In this document: positions 1 to 9,529 of the stretch, in pieces
Layout of the letters: the number at the start of each line of letters is the position of its first letter
How positions within the stretch are numbered: position 1 is the first letter of the stretch
Assembly: GCF_018437275.1 (NCBI RefSeq)
Contig: NZ_JAAMFK010000006.1
Coordinates: forward strand, 1 to 64,000
Length of the DNA stretch: 64,000 nt
Source: Fructobacillus broussonetiae
GTDB taxonomy: Bacteria > Bacillota > Bacilli > Lactobacillales > Lactobacillaceae
Reading direction: 5' to 3'
Position numbers and translations under genes: made by a program
Notes under the pieces: generated by a model
What the model was told of the DNA's origin: nothing
Databases searched by the model: none
Seen by the model: the letters and a program-made list of their open reading frames with translations, nothing else

Positions 1-75
1 CCGTTCCTCGTAAGGAACAATAATTAGTATACGGATTTGCCCAGGTTTCGTCAATGCTTTTTTACAGGAAAATTA

Positions 76-648
76 TTAAGAAAACCTTGCGTTTGCCTTT
101 GACTGATTAATAAGCCCATCAACTTGCGCCTTCAGGCTTTTCCAATCATCGTTAAGAAGCACTTCTGCGTTTCCTTCGAGCTCCTCCGGGAGTTTCAAAT
201 CCCGTTTGAACTCTGCGGAGTTGATTCGCTTTTCCACCGCGACATCCCCATCCCCGCGTTCGTGCAACCGTTCAACCAACTCCTTTTGATCTGAAACCGT
301 CACATACCAAAGCCAGGCCTGGTCACCTAATTCTTCTTTATAAGTGATCCCACCCTTTGTATCCAAAACGGTCACTGCAAGGTCAGATTTTGCCCATGCC
401 TTTTTTAAACCTTCCATTGAAGAACCGTATGAGTTACCCGCGTAGCTAACAGATTCCAAGAAGTGCTTTTCCTTAAAGGAAGCAGGTGTTTCAAAGTAGT
501 AGTCAACGCCATCCGCTTCACCATCCCGCATGGGGCGTGTTGTATGGGTGATTACCTGAGGAATGTTGTACTTTTCTCCTATATAAGAACAAATGGATGT
601 TTTACCAACTCCAGTTGCTCCCATAATGACGATGACTCTTTTTTGCAT
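76..648 (-). CDS. guanylate kinase-like P-loop kinase
   Basis: This 190-residue protein has the guanylate kinase fold signature. A P-loop GATGVGKT lies at residues 10-17, followed by the THTTRPMRDGE segment that in guanylate kinases contacts GMP, then D-x-VDYYF. The expected activity is ATP-dependent phosphorylation of a nucleoside monophosphate in the cytoplasm. It is slightly shorter than the housekeeping Gmk and its C-terminal half is divergent, so it may be a paralogue; I give no symbol for that reason. A GGAGG sits 7 nt before the ATG. It is transcribed alone and diverges from the permease gene. About 75 bases downstream to the window edge contain only a short GTTCCT/AGGAAC inverted repeat. 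Confidence 0.75.
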   Translation of the reverse strand: MQKRVIVIMGATGVGKTSICSYIGEKYNIPQVITHTTRPMRDGEADGVDYYFETPASFKEKHFLESVSYAGNSYGSSMEGLKKAWAKSDLAVTVLDTKGGITYKEELGDQAWLWYVTVSDQKELVERLHERGDGDVAVEKRINSAEFKRDLKLPEELEGNAEVLLNDDWKSLKAQVDGLINQSKANARFS

Positions 649-764
649 GGTCCTACCTCCGATGATTTTTATTTTATCACTTATATAGAAGAAAACGACT
701 TTATTGCATCGATTTATTCGTTATTCCAATTTTTGAAAGGACTTTAAAAGAGCCAAGTTCGTCT

Positions 765-793
765 TTGACTTTTCCCTACAATGTTGCTAAGAT
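765..793 (+). promoter_or_regulatory. sigma-A promoter of the APC permease
   Basis: TTGACT (765-770) and TAAGAT (788-793) are separated by 17 bp, with a TG extended -10 at 785-786. Transcription would start near 800, about 28 nt before the permease ATG. Confidence 0.6.
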
Positions 794-827
794 TATTGAA
801 TATATTAAAGAAAAATGAGGAAATGTT

Positions 828-2234
828 ATGAACGTATTGAAACGAGCTTTTGCAAAAGAGTCCGTTTCGGGTTACTTGGAAAAAGACGGGCGCATGTCCC
901 GTGTGCTTTCCACCAAGGACTTGATCGGATTGGGTGTCGGAACTGTGATCGGTTCCGGTATCTTTATACTCCCTGGACACGAAGCCGCAAACCACGCCGG
1001 CCCAGCGGTTGCAATCTCGTTTTTCCTCGCCGCACTTTTTTCTGGCGTCTGCGGAATGGCCTTTGCTGAATTCTCTTCCGCCATGCCCGTTGCCGGTTCC
1101 GCTTATTCTTATGGTTCCGTCATATACGGCGAAATCATCGGTTGGATCTTGGGTTGGTCATTGATTCTGGAATACTTCTTGGCAGTGTCTGCCATCTCAA
1201 CCGGATTTTCCGCTTACTTGAATTCCTTACTTCACGTCATCGGCCTAGGCTTGCCAAGTTACTTAACTGCCGGTCCAGGTGAAGGTGGTATCGTTAACCT
1301 CTTGGCCGTCTTAGTCATCTTAGTGGCAACCTTCATCTTGTTTGCTGGTTTGTCTCAAAGTAAAAAAGTCGAAAACGCGGGTGTCGTTTTGAAGATCGCC
1401 ATCATCTTGGCCTTTGTCATCGGTGGTCTCTTCTTCATCAAGCCCGAAAACTACGCGGACTTCTATCCAAAGCAGTTCCACTCTGGTGCCTTTGGCCTTG
1501 GCGGTATCACCGCCGCAACGGCTGCCATTATCTTCTCCTTCTTAGGATTCGATACAATCGCCGCTCACGCCGCCGAAGTCAAGAACCCAACCAAGACGAT
1601 GTCGCGCGGTATCTTGGGAACGGTTGTTATCTCATCCACCCTGTACACGCTTTTCGCCATCGTTTTGACGGGAATCGTCAACTACAAGCAGTTGGGTGTT
1701 GATGACCCCGCCGCCTTTGCCCTTCAAGCGATTAAGCAAACGCAATTCTCCGTTGTCATTACCATCGGTGCTTTGATTGGGATGTTCACGGCCATTCTGG
1801 CCTTGATCTTCGCCTCATCTCGCCTGGCCTACTCATTTGGTCGTGACGGTTTGATGCCAAAAAGACTCGGCAAGGTAAACGAGAAGCACCTGCCAAAGAA
1901 CGCCATTATCTTGGCCGTTACCGTTGAAGCTTTCTTGGCTGGATTGGTTCCCCTTTCCACGTTAACGAACTTGATTAACATCGGAACGTTAACCACCTTC
2001 TTCTTCATCACGTTGGGTGTCCTTTTCTTGCGGAAGCGCAAGGACTTGAAGCACGATGGCTTCAAGATGCCACTCTACCCAGTACTCCCTGCTTTGATTG
2101 CCTTGATCTCACTCTTCTTGATTTCACAGCTCTCACTTGAAACATTCAAGCTTTACAGCATCTGGGTCATCATCGGATTGATTTGGTACTTCACTTACGG
2201 TATCAAGCACTCCGCTTTGAAAGCAAAAGATTAA
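828..2234 (+). CDS. APC-family amino acid permease (YfnA-like)
   Basis: A 468-residue polytopic membrane protein with about 12 hydrophobic segments. The first one carries the GVGTVIGSGIFILPG motif that forms the broken helix 1 and substrate site of APC transporters. The overall length and the segment FSFLGFDTIAAHAAEVKNP match the cationic amino acid/YfnA subfamily of amino acid-proton symporters. Substrate cannot be read from sequence. The ATG at 828 is preceded by GAGGAAATGTT, a modest ribosome site. It is monocistronic: its own promoter lies 35 bp upstream and a strong terminator follows the stop. Confidence 0.85.
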   Translation: MNVLKRAFAKESVSGYLEKDGRMSRVLSTKDLIGLGVGTVIGSGIFILPGHEAANHAGPAVAISFFLAALFSGVCGMAFAEFSSAMPVAGSAYSYGSVIYGEIIGWILGWSLILEYFLAVSAISTGFSAYLNSLLHVIGLGLPSYLTAGPGEGGIVNLLAVLVILVATFILFAGLSQSKKVENAGVVLKIAIILAFVIGGLFFIKPENYADFYPKQFHSGAFGLGGITAATAAIIFSFLGFDTIAAHAAEVKNPTKTMSRGILGTVVISSTLYTLFAIVLTGIVNYKQLGVDDPAAFALQAIKQTQFSVVITIGALIGMFTAILALIFASSRLAYSFGRDGLMPKRLGKVNEKHLPKNAIILAVTVEAFLAGLVPLSTLTNLINIGTLTTFFFITLGVLFLRKRKDLKHDGFKMPLYPVLPALIALISLFLISQLSLETFKLYSIWVIIGLIWYFTYGIKHSALKAKD

Positions 2235-2245
2235 TCGATAAGAAA

Positions 2246-2275
2246 AGCGCCACCAAACGGGGTGGCGCTTTTTGT
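2246..2275 (+). terminator. terminator of the APC permease
   Basis: AGCGCCACC pairs with GGTGGCGCT across a short loop and is followed by a T run. Confidence 0.85.
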
Positions 2276-2298
2276 GTGTCCTTAAGTCGGGTGACGTT

Positions 2299-2409
2299 GT
2301 GAAAGCGTCGTTAGCAGAGAGGACGTAGTGGAAACGTCGTTAGCAGAGAGGAAGGTACTGGCAGCGCTTCATTCGTTTGGAGGACGTAGCGAAAGCATCT
2401 CTTGAGGGA
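2299..2409. repeat. imperfect ~30-bp tandem repeat, about 3.7 units
   Basis: Units begin near 2299, 2328, 2358 and 2389. The first two share CGTCGTTAGCAGAGAGGA. Units 1, 3 and 4 share GGACGTAG or GCGAAAGC-like segments. The array lies in the gap between two convergent terminators and has no obvious reading frame. Its function is unknown. Confidence 0.6.
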
Positions 2410-2442
2410 TGGCGTTTTCCCTACTCTTCTTAATTCAGGCCG

Positions 2443-2480
2443 TAAAAAAACGCCCTGGCGTTGTAAGCCGAAGGCGTTTT
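2443..2480 (-). terminator. terminator of ezrA
   Basis: On the minus strand AAAACGCC pairs with GGCGTTTT across an 18-19 nt loop, followed by seven T. Confidence 0.75.
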
Positions 2481-2489
2481 CACATGATG

Positions 2490-4190
2490 TTATAAATCAA
2501 CCGGATCTTGGTTAGCCACCAAACGCGCGTATGCGTCCGGCTCGACCTCGTTCAAGGCCGTCTTCACCTTTTCAACCACCGCCGCGTAATCGAAGTCCTT
2601 TTCATACAAGTCCTTCGCCTCGCTCAAGGCCTGTGCCATCTTCGCATTATCCTCACGGTAGCGTGAAGCGTACTGCACGAGCGTCACAGACAACTCCGCC
2701 TGCTCCGCCACAATCTTCGCTTCATCCTTCAACGTATCCAAGTCCGATGACACAATGTTCACCTGGCGCTGCACGTCGTCCAAGTCCACCTGTGACGCCT
2801 CCAATGACGTCTCCAAGCGTTCCATCTCGTCCGACAAGGCAAAGAAGTGGTCCAAGAACACCTTTGGCAATCCCGGCAAATCACGTCGCTCCAACGTTCG
2901 CTTCAAATCCTTCAACGAAGCCACATCGTCTTGTGCGCGCTGCTTAGCTGACTTCAACGCCGGCTGGAAAGTCTGAATCTGCTTATACAAAGCAATCTGA
3001 TCCCTGTCCAACTCCTTCAACAAGAGCACCCAGTGACTCTGGCGTTCCAAGGCCTTACTATAGGTCATCGTCTTATCTGCCAACGCATCGGCGACTTCCT
3101 TTTGACCCTCAACCATTCCCTGGATCTCATTTTCATACGTCTGTTGTTGCTCTTCTTCTTCATGAGACAACGTAAAGCGGCTCTTCAAGTAAGCCAACTC
3201 GATCATCAAGGAGTGGTTTTGCTCCTTCACGCGGTCAAAGCCCTTCTGGATAAATTCCTGTTGCTTGAAGTAACGGTGGTAAGCGGCCAATTCCGCTTCC
3301 ATCATGTCGTACAAAGACTGAATCTTTTCTTCGATGGCAGAAGCCGTTTCGCTTGCTTCCTTCACCTTCAACTCTTCGATGGCGGACAATTCCTTGTTCT
3401 TTTCCTCTTCAACAAAGGCCAAACCATCTTTTACAACGTCTTCGTCCAAAACCACGCCGCGCTGACGCAATTCTTCCGCACCGTTTTGAATCTCTTCGAC
3501 TTGTTCAGCAAACTTGCCGTTCAACTGAGACAAAAGCATTGGAATCGCCTGCATGAAGTGCGTCACCTGACCCGCTTCCATTCCGAGCGCTTCAAATGCC
3601 TCGGCCGCTTCCACAGCCTTTTCAGCTTCCACAAGGCCTAAGTATTCTTGGTATGATTCTTCACCTTGTTGGACGAAATCAAGCAACTTGTCCGTTGCCG
3701 GACCGAATGATTCCGGTTCGCTCTTGATGCGTTCCACAATGGCAGGACGTTCTTCGTGGAATTGACGAATTGCCGCGTGGTGACGATCATTTTGCTGGTA
3801 CAAGTTATCCAAACCATCCTTGATGCTTGCCTGCACTTGGGATGCTTCCTTTGAAAGGGACAACAACGTACGCAAGGCCTTCTTTGTTCCCCAGACGTTC
3901 AATCCGCCGGTTAACTTCTGCGCCTTGTATTGTTCTTGATCAATCTTGTTAAAGCGGTCCTTTAAGTACTGGTATTGCCCTTGAATCGTTTGGTATTCAC
4001 GCAAGGCTTGTCCAGTTAAGGAGATCTTCTTCGCTTTTTTAATTTCGTCTTGAACGCGTTCGTCCAAAAGTGCCTTCTTGGCGAGTTCGAAATCGGCTAC
4101 TTGGCCGGCTGCTTTTCGTTGCGTTAAGATGGCCCAAGCCACCAGTGCAAACACGAGCAGTACGATGATTAATCCTACGATGATTACCAT
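2490..4190 (-). CDS. ezrA: septation ring formation regulator EzrA
   Basis: A 566-residue protein with one N-terminal membrane helix (MVIIVGLIIVLLVFALVAW) and then almost entirely charged coiled coil, which is the EzrA architecture. EzrA is a membrane-anchored negative regulator of FtsZ ring assembly that also links division to wall synthesis. I chose the ATG at 4190, which places the membrane helix at the very N-terminus. An in-frame GTG at 4229 would add 13 residues but has no ribosome site. The gene is monocistronic and ends at a hairpin. Confidence 0.9.
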   Translation of the reverse strand: MVIIVGLIIVLLVFALVAWAILTQRKAAGQVADFELAKKALLDERVQDEIKKAKKISLTGQALREYQTIQGQYQYLKDRFNKIDQEQYKAQKLTGGLNVWGTKKALRTLLSLSKEASQVQASIKDGLDNLYQQNDRHHAAIRQFHEERPAIVERIKSEPESFGPATDKLLDFVQQGEESYQEYLGLVEAEKAVEAAEAFEALGMEAGQVTHFMQAIPMLLSQLNGKFAEQVEEIQNGAEELRQRGVVLDEDVVKDGLAFVEEEKNKELSAIEELKVKEASETASAIEEKIQSLYDMMEAELAAYHRYFKQQEFIQKGFDRVKEQNHSLMIELAYLKSRFTLSHEEEEQQQTYENEIQGMVEGQKEVADALADKTMTYSKALERQSHWVLLLKELDRDQIALYKQIQTFQPALKSAKQRAQDDVASLKDLKRTLERRDLPGLPKVFLDHFFALSDEMERLETSLEASQVDLDDVQRQVNIVSSDLDTLKDEAKIVAEQAELSVTLVQYASRYREDNAKMAQALSEAKDLYEKDFDYAAVVEKVKTALNEVEPDAYARLVANQDPVDL

Positions 4191-4340
4191 AGTCTTGTTT
4201 CCGTCTCTTCCATATAATCTACTGTCCACTTTACACCAAGATTGTTTAACAAAAGGCTTTCGGGCGCTTTTTTAGTATATTCTTAACTTTTCTTCTATAT
4301 CTTATCTTGGTACGGTTTTGACTTTGGCATGGATGACTGA

Positions 4341-4363
4341 AAAGTCGGGCCCGAGGGCCCGGC
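4341..4363. repeat. GC-rich palindromic repeat, copy 1 (upstream of rpsD)
   Basis: The segment contains CGGGCCC-GA-GGGCCCG and is identical over 23 bp to 5326-5348, so two copies bracket rpsD. It lies just upstream of the rpsD -35 box and has no T run. Confidence 0.7.
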
Positions 4364-4370
4364 GCCATGC

Positions 4371-4399
4371 TTGTATTGCATAGCAAACCCTGTTATAAT
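4371..4399 (+). promoter_or_regulatory. rpsD promoter
   Basis: TTGTAT (4371-4376) and TATAAT (4394-4399) are 17 bp apart, with a TG at 4391-4392 making an extended -10. Confidence 0.75.
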
Positions 4400-4405
4400 G
4401 ATTGA

Positions 4406-4565
4406 AGTTGTATTGAGTAGCAGTCTGCAAAGAAGCGCGTCAACAACGTCCCTACTCGTTAGTAAGAGCTGAGCTACGGCTTCTGAGAAACGAAACTTTT
4501 GACGTTGCACGCATCTGGTGCAGGCCCTCAAATGTACAGCAAAATACATTTTGGAGGACATATAT
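4406..4565 (+). promoter_or_regulatory. rpsD 5' leader, likely S4 autoregulatory region
   Basis: About 160 nt separate the predicted transcription start from the rpsD ATG and hold no gene. S4 commonly represses its own synthesis in Firmicutes by binding a structured leader. The length and inverted segments (for example GACGTTG/CAACGTC) fit that role. The assignment is by position and family knowledge; I did not fold the leader. Confidence 0.5.
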
Positions 4566-5177
4566 ATGTCACGTTATACTGGACCAAAATGGCGTGTTTC
4601 ACGTCGTTTGGGTGTTTCACTTTCTGGAACTGGTAAGGAATTGGCACGTCGTGCCTACGCCCCTGGAGACCACGGACAAGGACGTCGCGGTAAGGTTTCT
4701 GAATATGGATTGCAATTGGCTGAAAAGCAAAAGTTGCGTTTCACTTACGGTTTGACTGAACGTCAATTCCACGGTTTGTTCAACAAGGCTGGTAAGATCC
4801 GTCAAGGTACTCACGGTACCAACTTCATGATCTTGCTCGAACGTCGTTTGGACTCAATCGTTTACCGTTTAGGTTTGGCCACTACGCGTCAACAAGCTCG
4901 TCAATTGGTTAACCACGGTCACATCATGGTTGACAACAAGCGCGTTGATATCCCTTCATACGAAGTTACGCCTGGTCAAGTGATCTCTGTTCGCGAAAAG
5001 TCAAAGAACATTGTTCCTATCCAAATCGCTGTTGAATCAGTGGTTTCACGTCCTGCGTTCGTTGAGTTCAACGCTGACAAGTTGGAAGGTACTTTGGTAC
5101 GTTTGCCACAACGTGAAGAACTCGATGCAGACCTCAACGAAGCTCTTATCGTTGAATACTACAACCGTCTTGGATAA
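4566..5177 (+). CDS. rpsD: 30S ribosomal protein S4
   Basis: The 203-residue product starts [16 protein letters not shown] and contains the S4 RNA-binding core [21 protein letters not shown] near residue 95. S4 is a primary 16S rRNA-binding protein that starts 30S assembly. The ATG at 4566 has TTGGAGGA 8 nt upstream and matches the conserved N-terminus; an in-frame ATG at 4518 would add a non-conserved extension. The gene is monocistronic. It lacks the four zinc cysteines of the C+ type S4. Confidence 0.97.
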   Translation: MSRYTGPKWRVSRRLGVSLSGTGKELARRAYAPGDHGQGRRGKVSEYGLQLAEKQKLRFTYGLTERQFHGLFNKAGKIRQGTHGTNFMILLERRLDSIVYRLGLATTRQQARQLVNHGHIMVDNKRVDIPSYEVTPGQVISVREKSKNIVPIQIAVESVVSRPAFVEFNADKLEGTLVRLPQREELDADLNEALIVEYYNRLG

Positions 5178-5203
5178 TTTCATTACCCAACCGGTTACGG
5201 TAC

Positions 5204-5235
5204 AAAAAGCACTCGCTTATGCGGGTGCTTTTTTG
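5204..5235 (+). terminator. terminator of rpsD
   Basis: AGCACTCGC pairs with GCGGGTGCT and is followed by six T. Confidence 0.85.
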
Positions 5236-5325
5236 TGTGCACTTTTAGTTGCTTTTGCTGGCACTCAAGTTAATTCCTTTATAGGTCATTTCTTGGCCGA
5301 CCATTTATGCGTTTTTAAAGCGGGC

Positions 5326-5348
5326 AAAGTCGGGCCCGAGGGCCCGGC
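5326..5348. repeat. GC-rich palindromic repeat, copy 2 (downstream of rpsD)
   Basis: Identical over 23 bp to 4341-4363 and lies about 985 bp from it in direct orientation. The surrounding 5236-5420 holds no gene that I can support. Confidence 0.7.
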
Positions 5349-5420
5349 CGCCATCCTTTTGTATCCGATCTCTTTTAAAGGAATCAAATCAGCTCCTTTA
5401 AGAACCATCCACCATCTCTT

Positions 5421-5449
5421 TTGAAACCCCCTGCTTTTTTCCGTATAAT
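5421..5449 (+). promoter_or_regulatory. promoter of the YueI-family gene
   Basis: TTGAAA (5421-5426) and TATAAT (5444-5449) are spaced 17 bp apart. Confidence 0.7.
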
Positions 5450-5479
5450 TAGTATCAGTAACAAACGGAGGTCAACAGC

Positions 5480-5848
5480 ATGGATGTAAACGATCGTCTC
5501 GAACAGAATCAAAACGGTTCAGGTCCTAACCTGAAGCCAGATGAAAAGCGTCTCTACCTTGGCACCTACCGAGAACGCGTCATCTTGGCGATTAAGACGT
5601 CACAGATTAACGACGAGAACGCCAAAACCACTTTGGCCGACCGTCTGCAGGCAAACCCTGACGCCAATCTCATCATTGATCAGAATCAGGCAGGTGGCGC
5701 TTACATCGACTACTTGCAGCTGGCCATTAAGTCCGGTAACAACTACTCCCTATTATCAAACAACGAAGTATCAAAGGCGGTCTCTGACCCCTACGCCATC
5801 GTGTTGGCGGCTAAGAAAGCCGTCAACATCGACAATATTGAGCTATAA
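5480..5848 (+). CDS. YueI family protein (DUF1694)
   Basis: A 122-residue cytoplasmic protein with the family core RLEQ...PDEKRLYLGTYRERVILAIKTSQI and a second half of alternating strands and helices. The family is widespread in Firmicutes and has no established function. CGGAGG precedes the ATG by 9 nt. A hairpin separates it from rarA about 60 nt downstream, but read-through into rarA is possible because I see no separate strong promoter. Confidence 0.8.
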   Translation: MDVNDRLEQNQNGSGPNLKPDEKRLYLGTYRERVILAIKTSQINDENAKTTLADRLQANPDANLIIDQNQAGGAYIDYLQLAIKSGNNYSLLSNNEVSKAVSDPYAIVLAAKKAVNIDNIEL

Positions 5849-5860
5849 GCAGTAAGGTAA

Positions 5861-5884
5861 GGCCGGGTTCCCCGGCCGTTTTTA
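5861..5884 (+). terminator. terminator between yueI-family gene and rarA
   Basis: GGCCGGG-TTC-CCCGGCC followed by GTTTTT. It lies only about 25 nt before the rarA start, so it may attenuate rather than fully stop transcription. Confidence 0.7.
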
Positions 5885-5909
5885 TACAAAAAACTTGAAA
5901 GGATTCCTC

Positions 5910-7205
5910 ATGGCAGGACAACAACCGCTCGCCTTTCGGATGCGGCCCGAAAAAATTGAAGAAATCGTCGGCCAGCAAGACCTCGTCGGCAAGAACAAAA
6001 TCATCTGGCGCATGGTTGCAGCCAAGCGACTATCGTCCATGATTTTGTACGGGCCACCCGGCACCGGTAAGACCTCCATCGCCTCCGCCATCGCCGGCTC
6101 CACCAACTTCGCCTTCCGCGCCCTGAACGCGGCGACGGATTCGCAAAAGGACTTGCAGGCGGTTGCAGCCGAGGCCAAGATGTCCGGAACGGTCGTCTTG
6201 CTGCTGGATGAAATCCACCGCCTGAACAAGGTCAAGCAGGACTTCTTGCTTCCCCACCTCGAATCCGGCTCCATCATCTTGATCGGTGCCACCACCGAGA
6301 ATCCCTACCTGAACGTCACGCCAGCCATTCGCTCACGTACGCAGATCTTCCAGGTTCATCCGCTCTCGACCGACGATATCAAAGTCGCCATCGACCGTGC
6401 TTTGAATGACAAGGAAAAGGGCTTGGGTAATTACCCCGTTCTGATGGACGACGCAGCCAAGGAACACTTGGCCCAGGCCACGAACGGTGACCTGCGAGCC
6501 GCCTTGAATTCTTTGGAGCTCGCGGTGCTTTCAACGGCCAAGGACGGAGACGGCAACATCCCAATCACCTTGGAAGTCGTTGAGGAAACCTCCCAGAAGC
6601 AGGCGTTGTCTGCGGACAAAGACGGGGACGCCCACTACGACGTGATTTCCGCCCTGCAGAAGTCCATCCGTGGATCGGACGTTGACGCCGCGCTTCACTA
6701 CACGGCCCGCTTGATTGCTGCCGGCGACCTGCCCATCCTGGTTCGTCGCTTGACGGTCATCGCCTACGAAGACATCGGCTTGGCCAACCCCAACGCCGCC
6801 TTCCGCGCGGTCACGGCCATTCAAACGGCTGAGAAACTCGGCTTGCCAGAAGCACGCATTCCGTTGGCCAACGCGGTTATCGAACTGGCGCTGTCGCCCA
6901 AGTCCAACTCGGCCTACACGGCCATGGATGCCGCGCTTGCTCAGGCTTCGCGTTCCAAGGCGCAGGCCATTCCAGCACACTTGAAGGACGCCCACTACTC
7001 AGGCGCTTCAAAGCTTGGGCACGGAAACGACTACATCTACCCCCACGACTTCGAAAACGACTGGGTGGCCCAGCAGTACCTGCCGGATGCCATCAAAGAT
7101 GATCACTACTTCAAACCGAAGGGTAACTCGCCTTTCGAGCAGCAGTTGAAGGACGTGAACAAGACGTTGAAGGATAAACAACATCGGGGATTAACCGGTA
7201 AATAA
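5910..7205 (+). CDS. rarA: replication-associated recombination protein RarA (MgsA)
   Basis: A 431-residue AAA+ ATPase related to clamp loaders. Walker A GPPGTGKT is at residues 48-55 and Walker B LLLDEIHR near 97-104, followed by the TTENPYLNV sensor segment and the C-terminal MgsA domain (YEDIGLANPNA, HLKDAHY). RarA acts at stalled forks and single-strand gaps with SSB. The ATG at 5910 is used because GAAAGGA sits 6 nt upstream; a TTG at 5895 would swallow that site. It is followed by a terminator and then the 6S-type RNA, an order also found in other lactobacilli. Confidence 0.93.
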   Translation: MAGQQPLAFRMRPEKIEEIVGQQDLVGKNKIIWRMVAAKRLSSMILYGPPGTGKTSIASAIAGSTNFAFRALNAATDSQKDLQAVAAEAKMSGTVVLLLDEIHRLNKVKQDFLLPHLESGSIILIGATTENPYLNVTPAIRSRTQIFQVHPLSTDDIKVAIDRALNDKEKGLGNYPVLMDDAAKEHLAQATNGDLRAALNSLELAVLSTAKDGDGNIPITLEVVEETSQKQALSADKDGDAHYDVISALQKSIRGSDVDAALHYTARLIAAGDLPILVRRLTVIAYEDIGLANPNAAFRAVTAIQTAEKLGLPEARIPLANAVIELALSPKSNSAYTAMDAALAQASRSKAQAIPAHLKDAHYSGASKLGHGNDYIYPHDFENDWVAQQYLPDAIKDDHYFKPKGNSPFEQQLKDVNKTLKDKQHRGLTGK

Positions 7206-7212
7206 GCTTCTG

Positions 7213-7242
7213 AAAAAGACGGCTGTGATGCCGTCTTTTTTG
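7213..7242 (+). terminator. terminator of rarA
   Basis: AGACGGC-TGTGAT-GCCGTCT with flanking A and T runs. The TGTGAT loop recurs in other terminators of this window. Confidence 0.88.
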
Positions 7243-7343
7243 TGTGCGGGTTGGACTTTTACAGGAGCAAAAGGAGATAAAAAGAGGCGAACTGTCTTCT
7301 ATCAAAGCCCGCCATTTTAAACAGAAATCCATCCATGTCAAGA

Positions 7344-7373
7344 CTGACATTTCGCCCCGCGATTCGTTATACT
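7344..7373 (+). promoter_or_regulatory. promoter of the 6S-type RNA
   Basis: CTGACA (7344-7349) and TATACT (7368-7373) are separated by 18 bp. Confidence 0.55.
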
Positions 7374-7379
7374 ATAGGT

Positions 7380-7602
7380 GAACTCTGGTATACGCGTTGC
7401 TGCATTTACAGCTTTTTCCTTACAACCTTTTAATAGGGCGGGGAGCGAGCTAGTAATGGTTAGGCCTTCTCATTTGGTAAACCAGCGCTAGCTCCGAACC
7501 ACCCACCTCGACAATTTCGAGGAAAATCTGAGCGGCGATTAACGGTGCCAACAGAGTGTCATGGTAAAACCATGGAAGTCCACTTCGAGTGGGCTTTTTT
7601 TA
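7380..7602 (+). ncRNA. ssrS: 6S RNA (lacto-usp type)
   Basis: This roughly 220-nt non-coding segment lies between rarA and usp, where the 6S-like 'lacto-usp' RNA is known in Lactobacillales. It has its own promoter, a 5'/3' closing helix (ACTCTG near 7382 with CAGAGT near 7553), an inner helix built from GGAGC..GCTAG and CTAGCTCC around a terminal loop, and a 3' terminator (GTCCACTTCGAGTGGGC plus seven T at 7579-7602). 6S RNA sequesters the sigma-70-type RNA polymerase holoenzyme by mimicking an open promoter. The call rests mainly on synteny and a rod-like fold by eye. Downstream to 7801 I see no gene. Confidence 0.7.
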
Positions 7603-7751
7603 TGGCCTTTTATGACTTTTTTATGGGCTTTTTACCGGGAGATAAAAGTCCAACTCGAATTCAAATAAGATACATAGACAGACTTTTTGTTTAATGCTGG
7701 ACAGTTACGGCGATTCGGTCACACAAGAAATCGATTCTGATTTTGCATAAA

Positions 7752-7781
7752 TTCCACTTTTTTAGAAATTAGTACTATACT
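7752..7781 (+). promoter_or_regulatory. possible usp promoter
   Basis: TATACT at 7776-7781 is a good -10. The paired -35 (TTCCAC, 7752-7757, 18 bp away) is weak. Confidence 0.4.
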
Positions 7782-7801
7782 AAAGAAAAGGAGGACAATT
7801 C

Positions 7802-8254
7802 ATGTCTACGTTCTACCGAAACATTTTAGTGCCAGTGGATGGCTCAAAAGAAGCAAAGGCGGCCTTGAATCGTGCCATTTCGATGGCAAAGGAAGCGGGC
7901 GCCGATGCCAGACTAGTGATTGCCAACGTGATTGATCCACGCGCAATCCGCAACGTGACGGCCTTTGATAACTCGATGGTCGATACGGTGACGGAAGAAG
8001 CGAAGAAACTGCTCACGGCTTACAAGGAACAGGCAGAAAACGAGGGCGTCGAAGTGGTCGACTACCGAATTGATTACGGTTCGCCAAAGTCATTAATTGC
8101 AAATGATATTCCAAAGGAAATCAACGCGGATTTGATTGTGATTGGTGCGACGGGCCTGAACACGGTCGAGCGAATCGTGGTGGGCTCCGTGACATCCTAC
8201 GTGACGCGTGTGGCGCCGGTCGATGTCCTGGTCGTTAAGGGTAAAGAAGATTAG
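7802..8254 (+). CDS. universal stress protein, UspA family
   Basis: A 150-residue single Usp domain. It starts YRNILVPVDGSKEAKAALNRA and ends with the ATP-binding motif G-2x-G-9x-G-S, seen as GATGLNTVERIVVGS, then PVDVLVVKG. Usp proteins of this type bind ATP and support survival under stress; the exact role here is not predictable. AAGGAGG lies 7 nt before the ATG. It is monocistronic. Confidence 0.9.
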   Translation: MSTFYRNILVPVDGSKEAKAALNRAISMAKEAGADARLVIANVIDPRAIRNVTAFDNSMVDTVTEEAKKLLTAYKEQAENEGVEVVDYRIDYGSPKSLIANDIPKEINADLIVIGATGLNTVERIVVGSVTSYVTRVAPVDVLVVKGKED

Positions 8255-8297
8255 TCTCATATAAAAACGCGCCCCTTTCAGGGCGCTTCAAGCAAAA

Positions 8298-8331
8298 TAA
8301 AAAGCTGACCATCACAGGTCAGCTTTTTTAT
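8298..8331. terminator. bidirectional terminator, usp / ddl
   Basis: AAAAAGCTGACC-ATCACA-GGTCAGCTTTTTT serves the convergent usp and ddl genes. A second GC hairpin (GCGCCC/GGGCGC, near 8267-8287) precedes it. Confidence 0.85.
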
Positions 8332-8335
8332 ATGA

Positions 8336-9529
<1,194 letters not shown>

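Noticed and set aside
2299-2409. CRISPR-like array
   Set aside because: Units are contiguous and degenerate, without spacers, and no cas gene is present.
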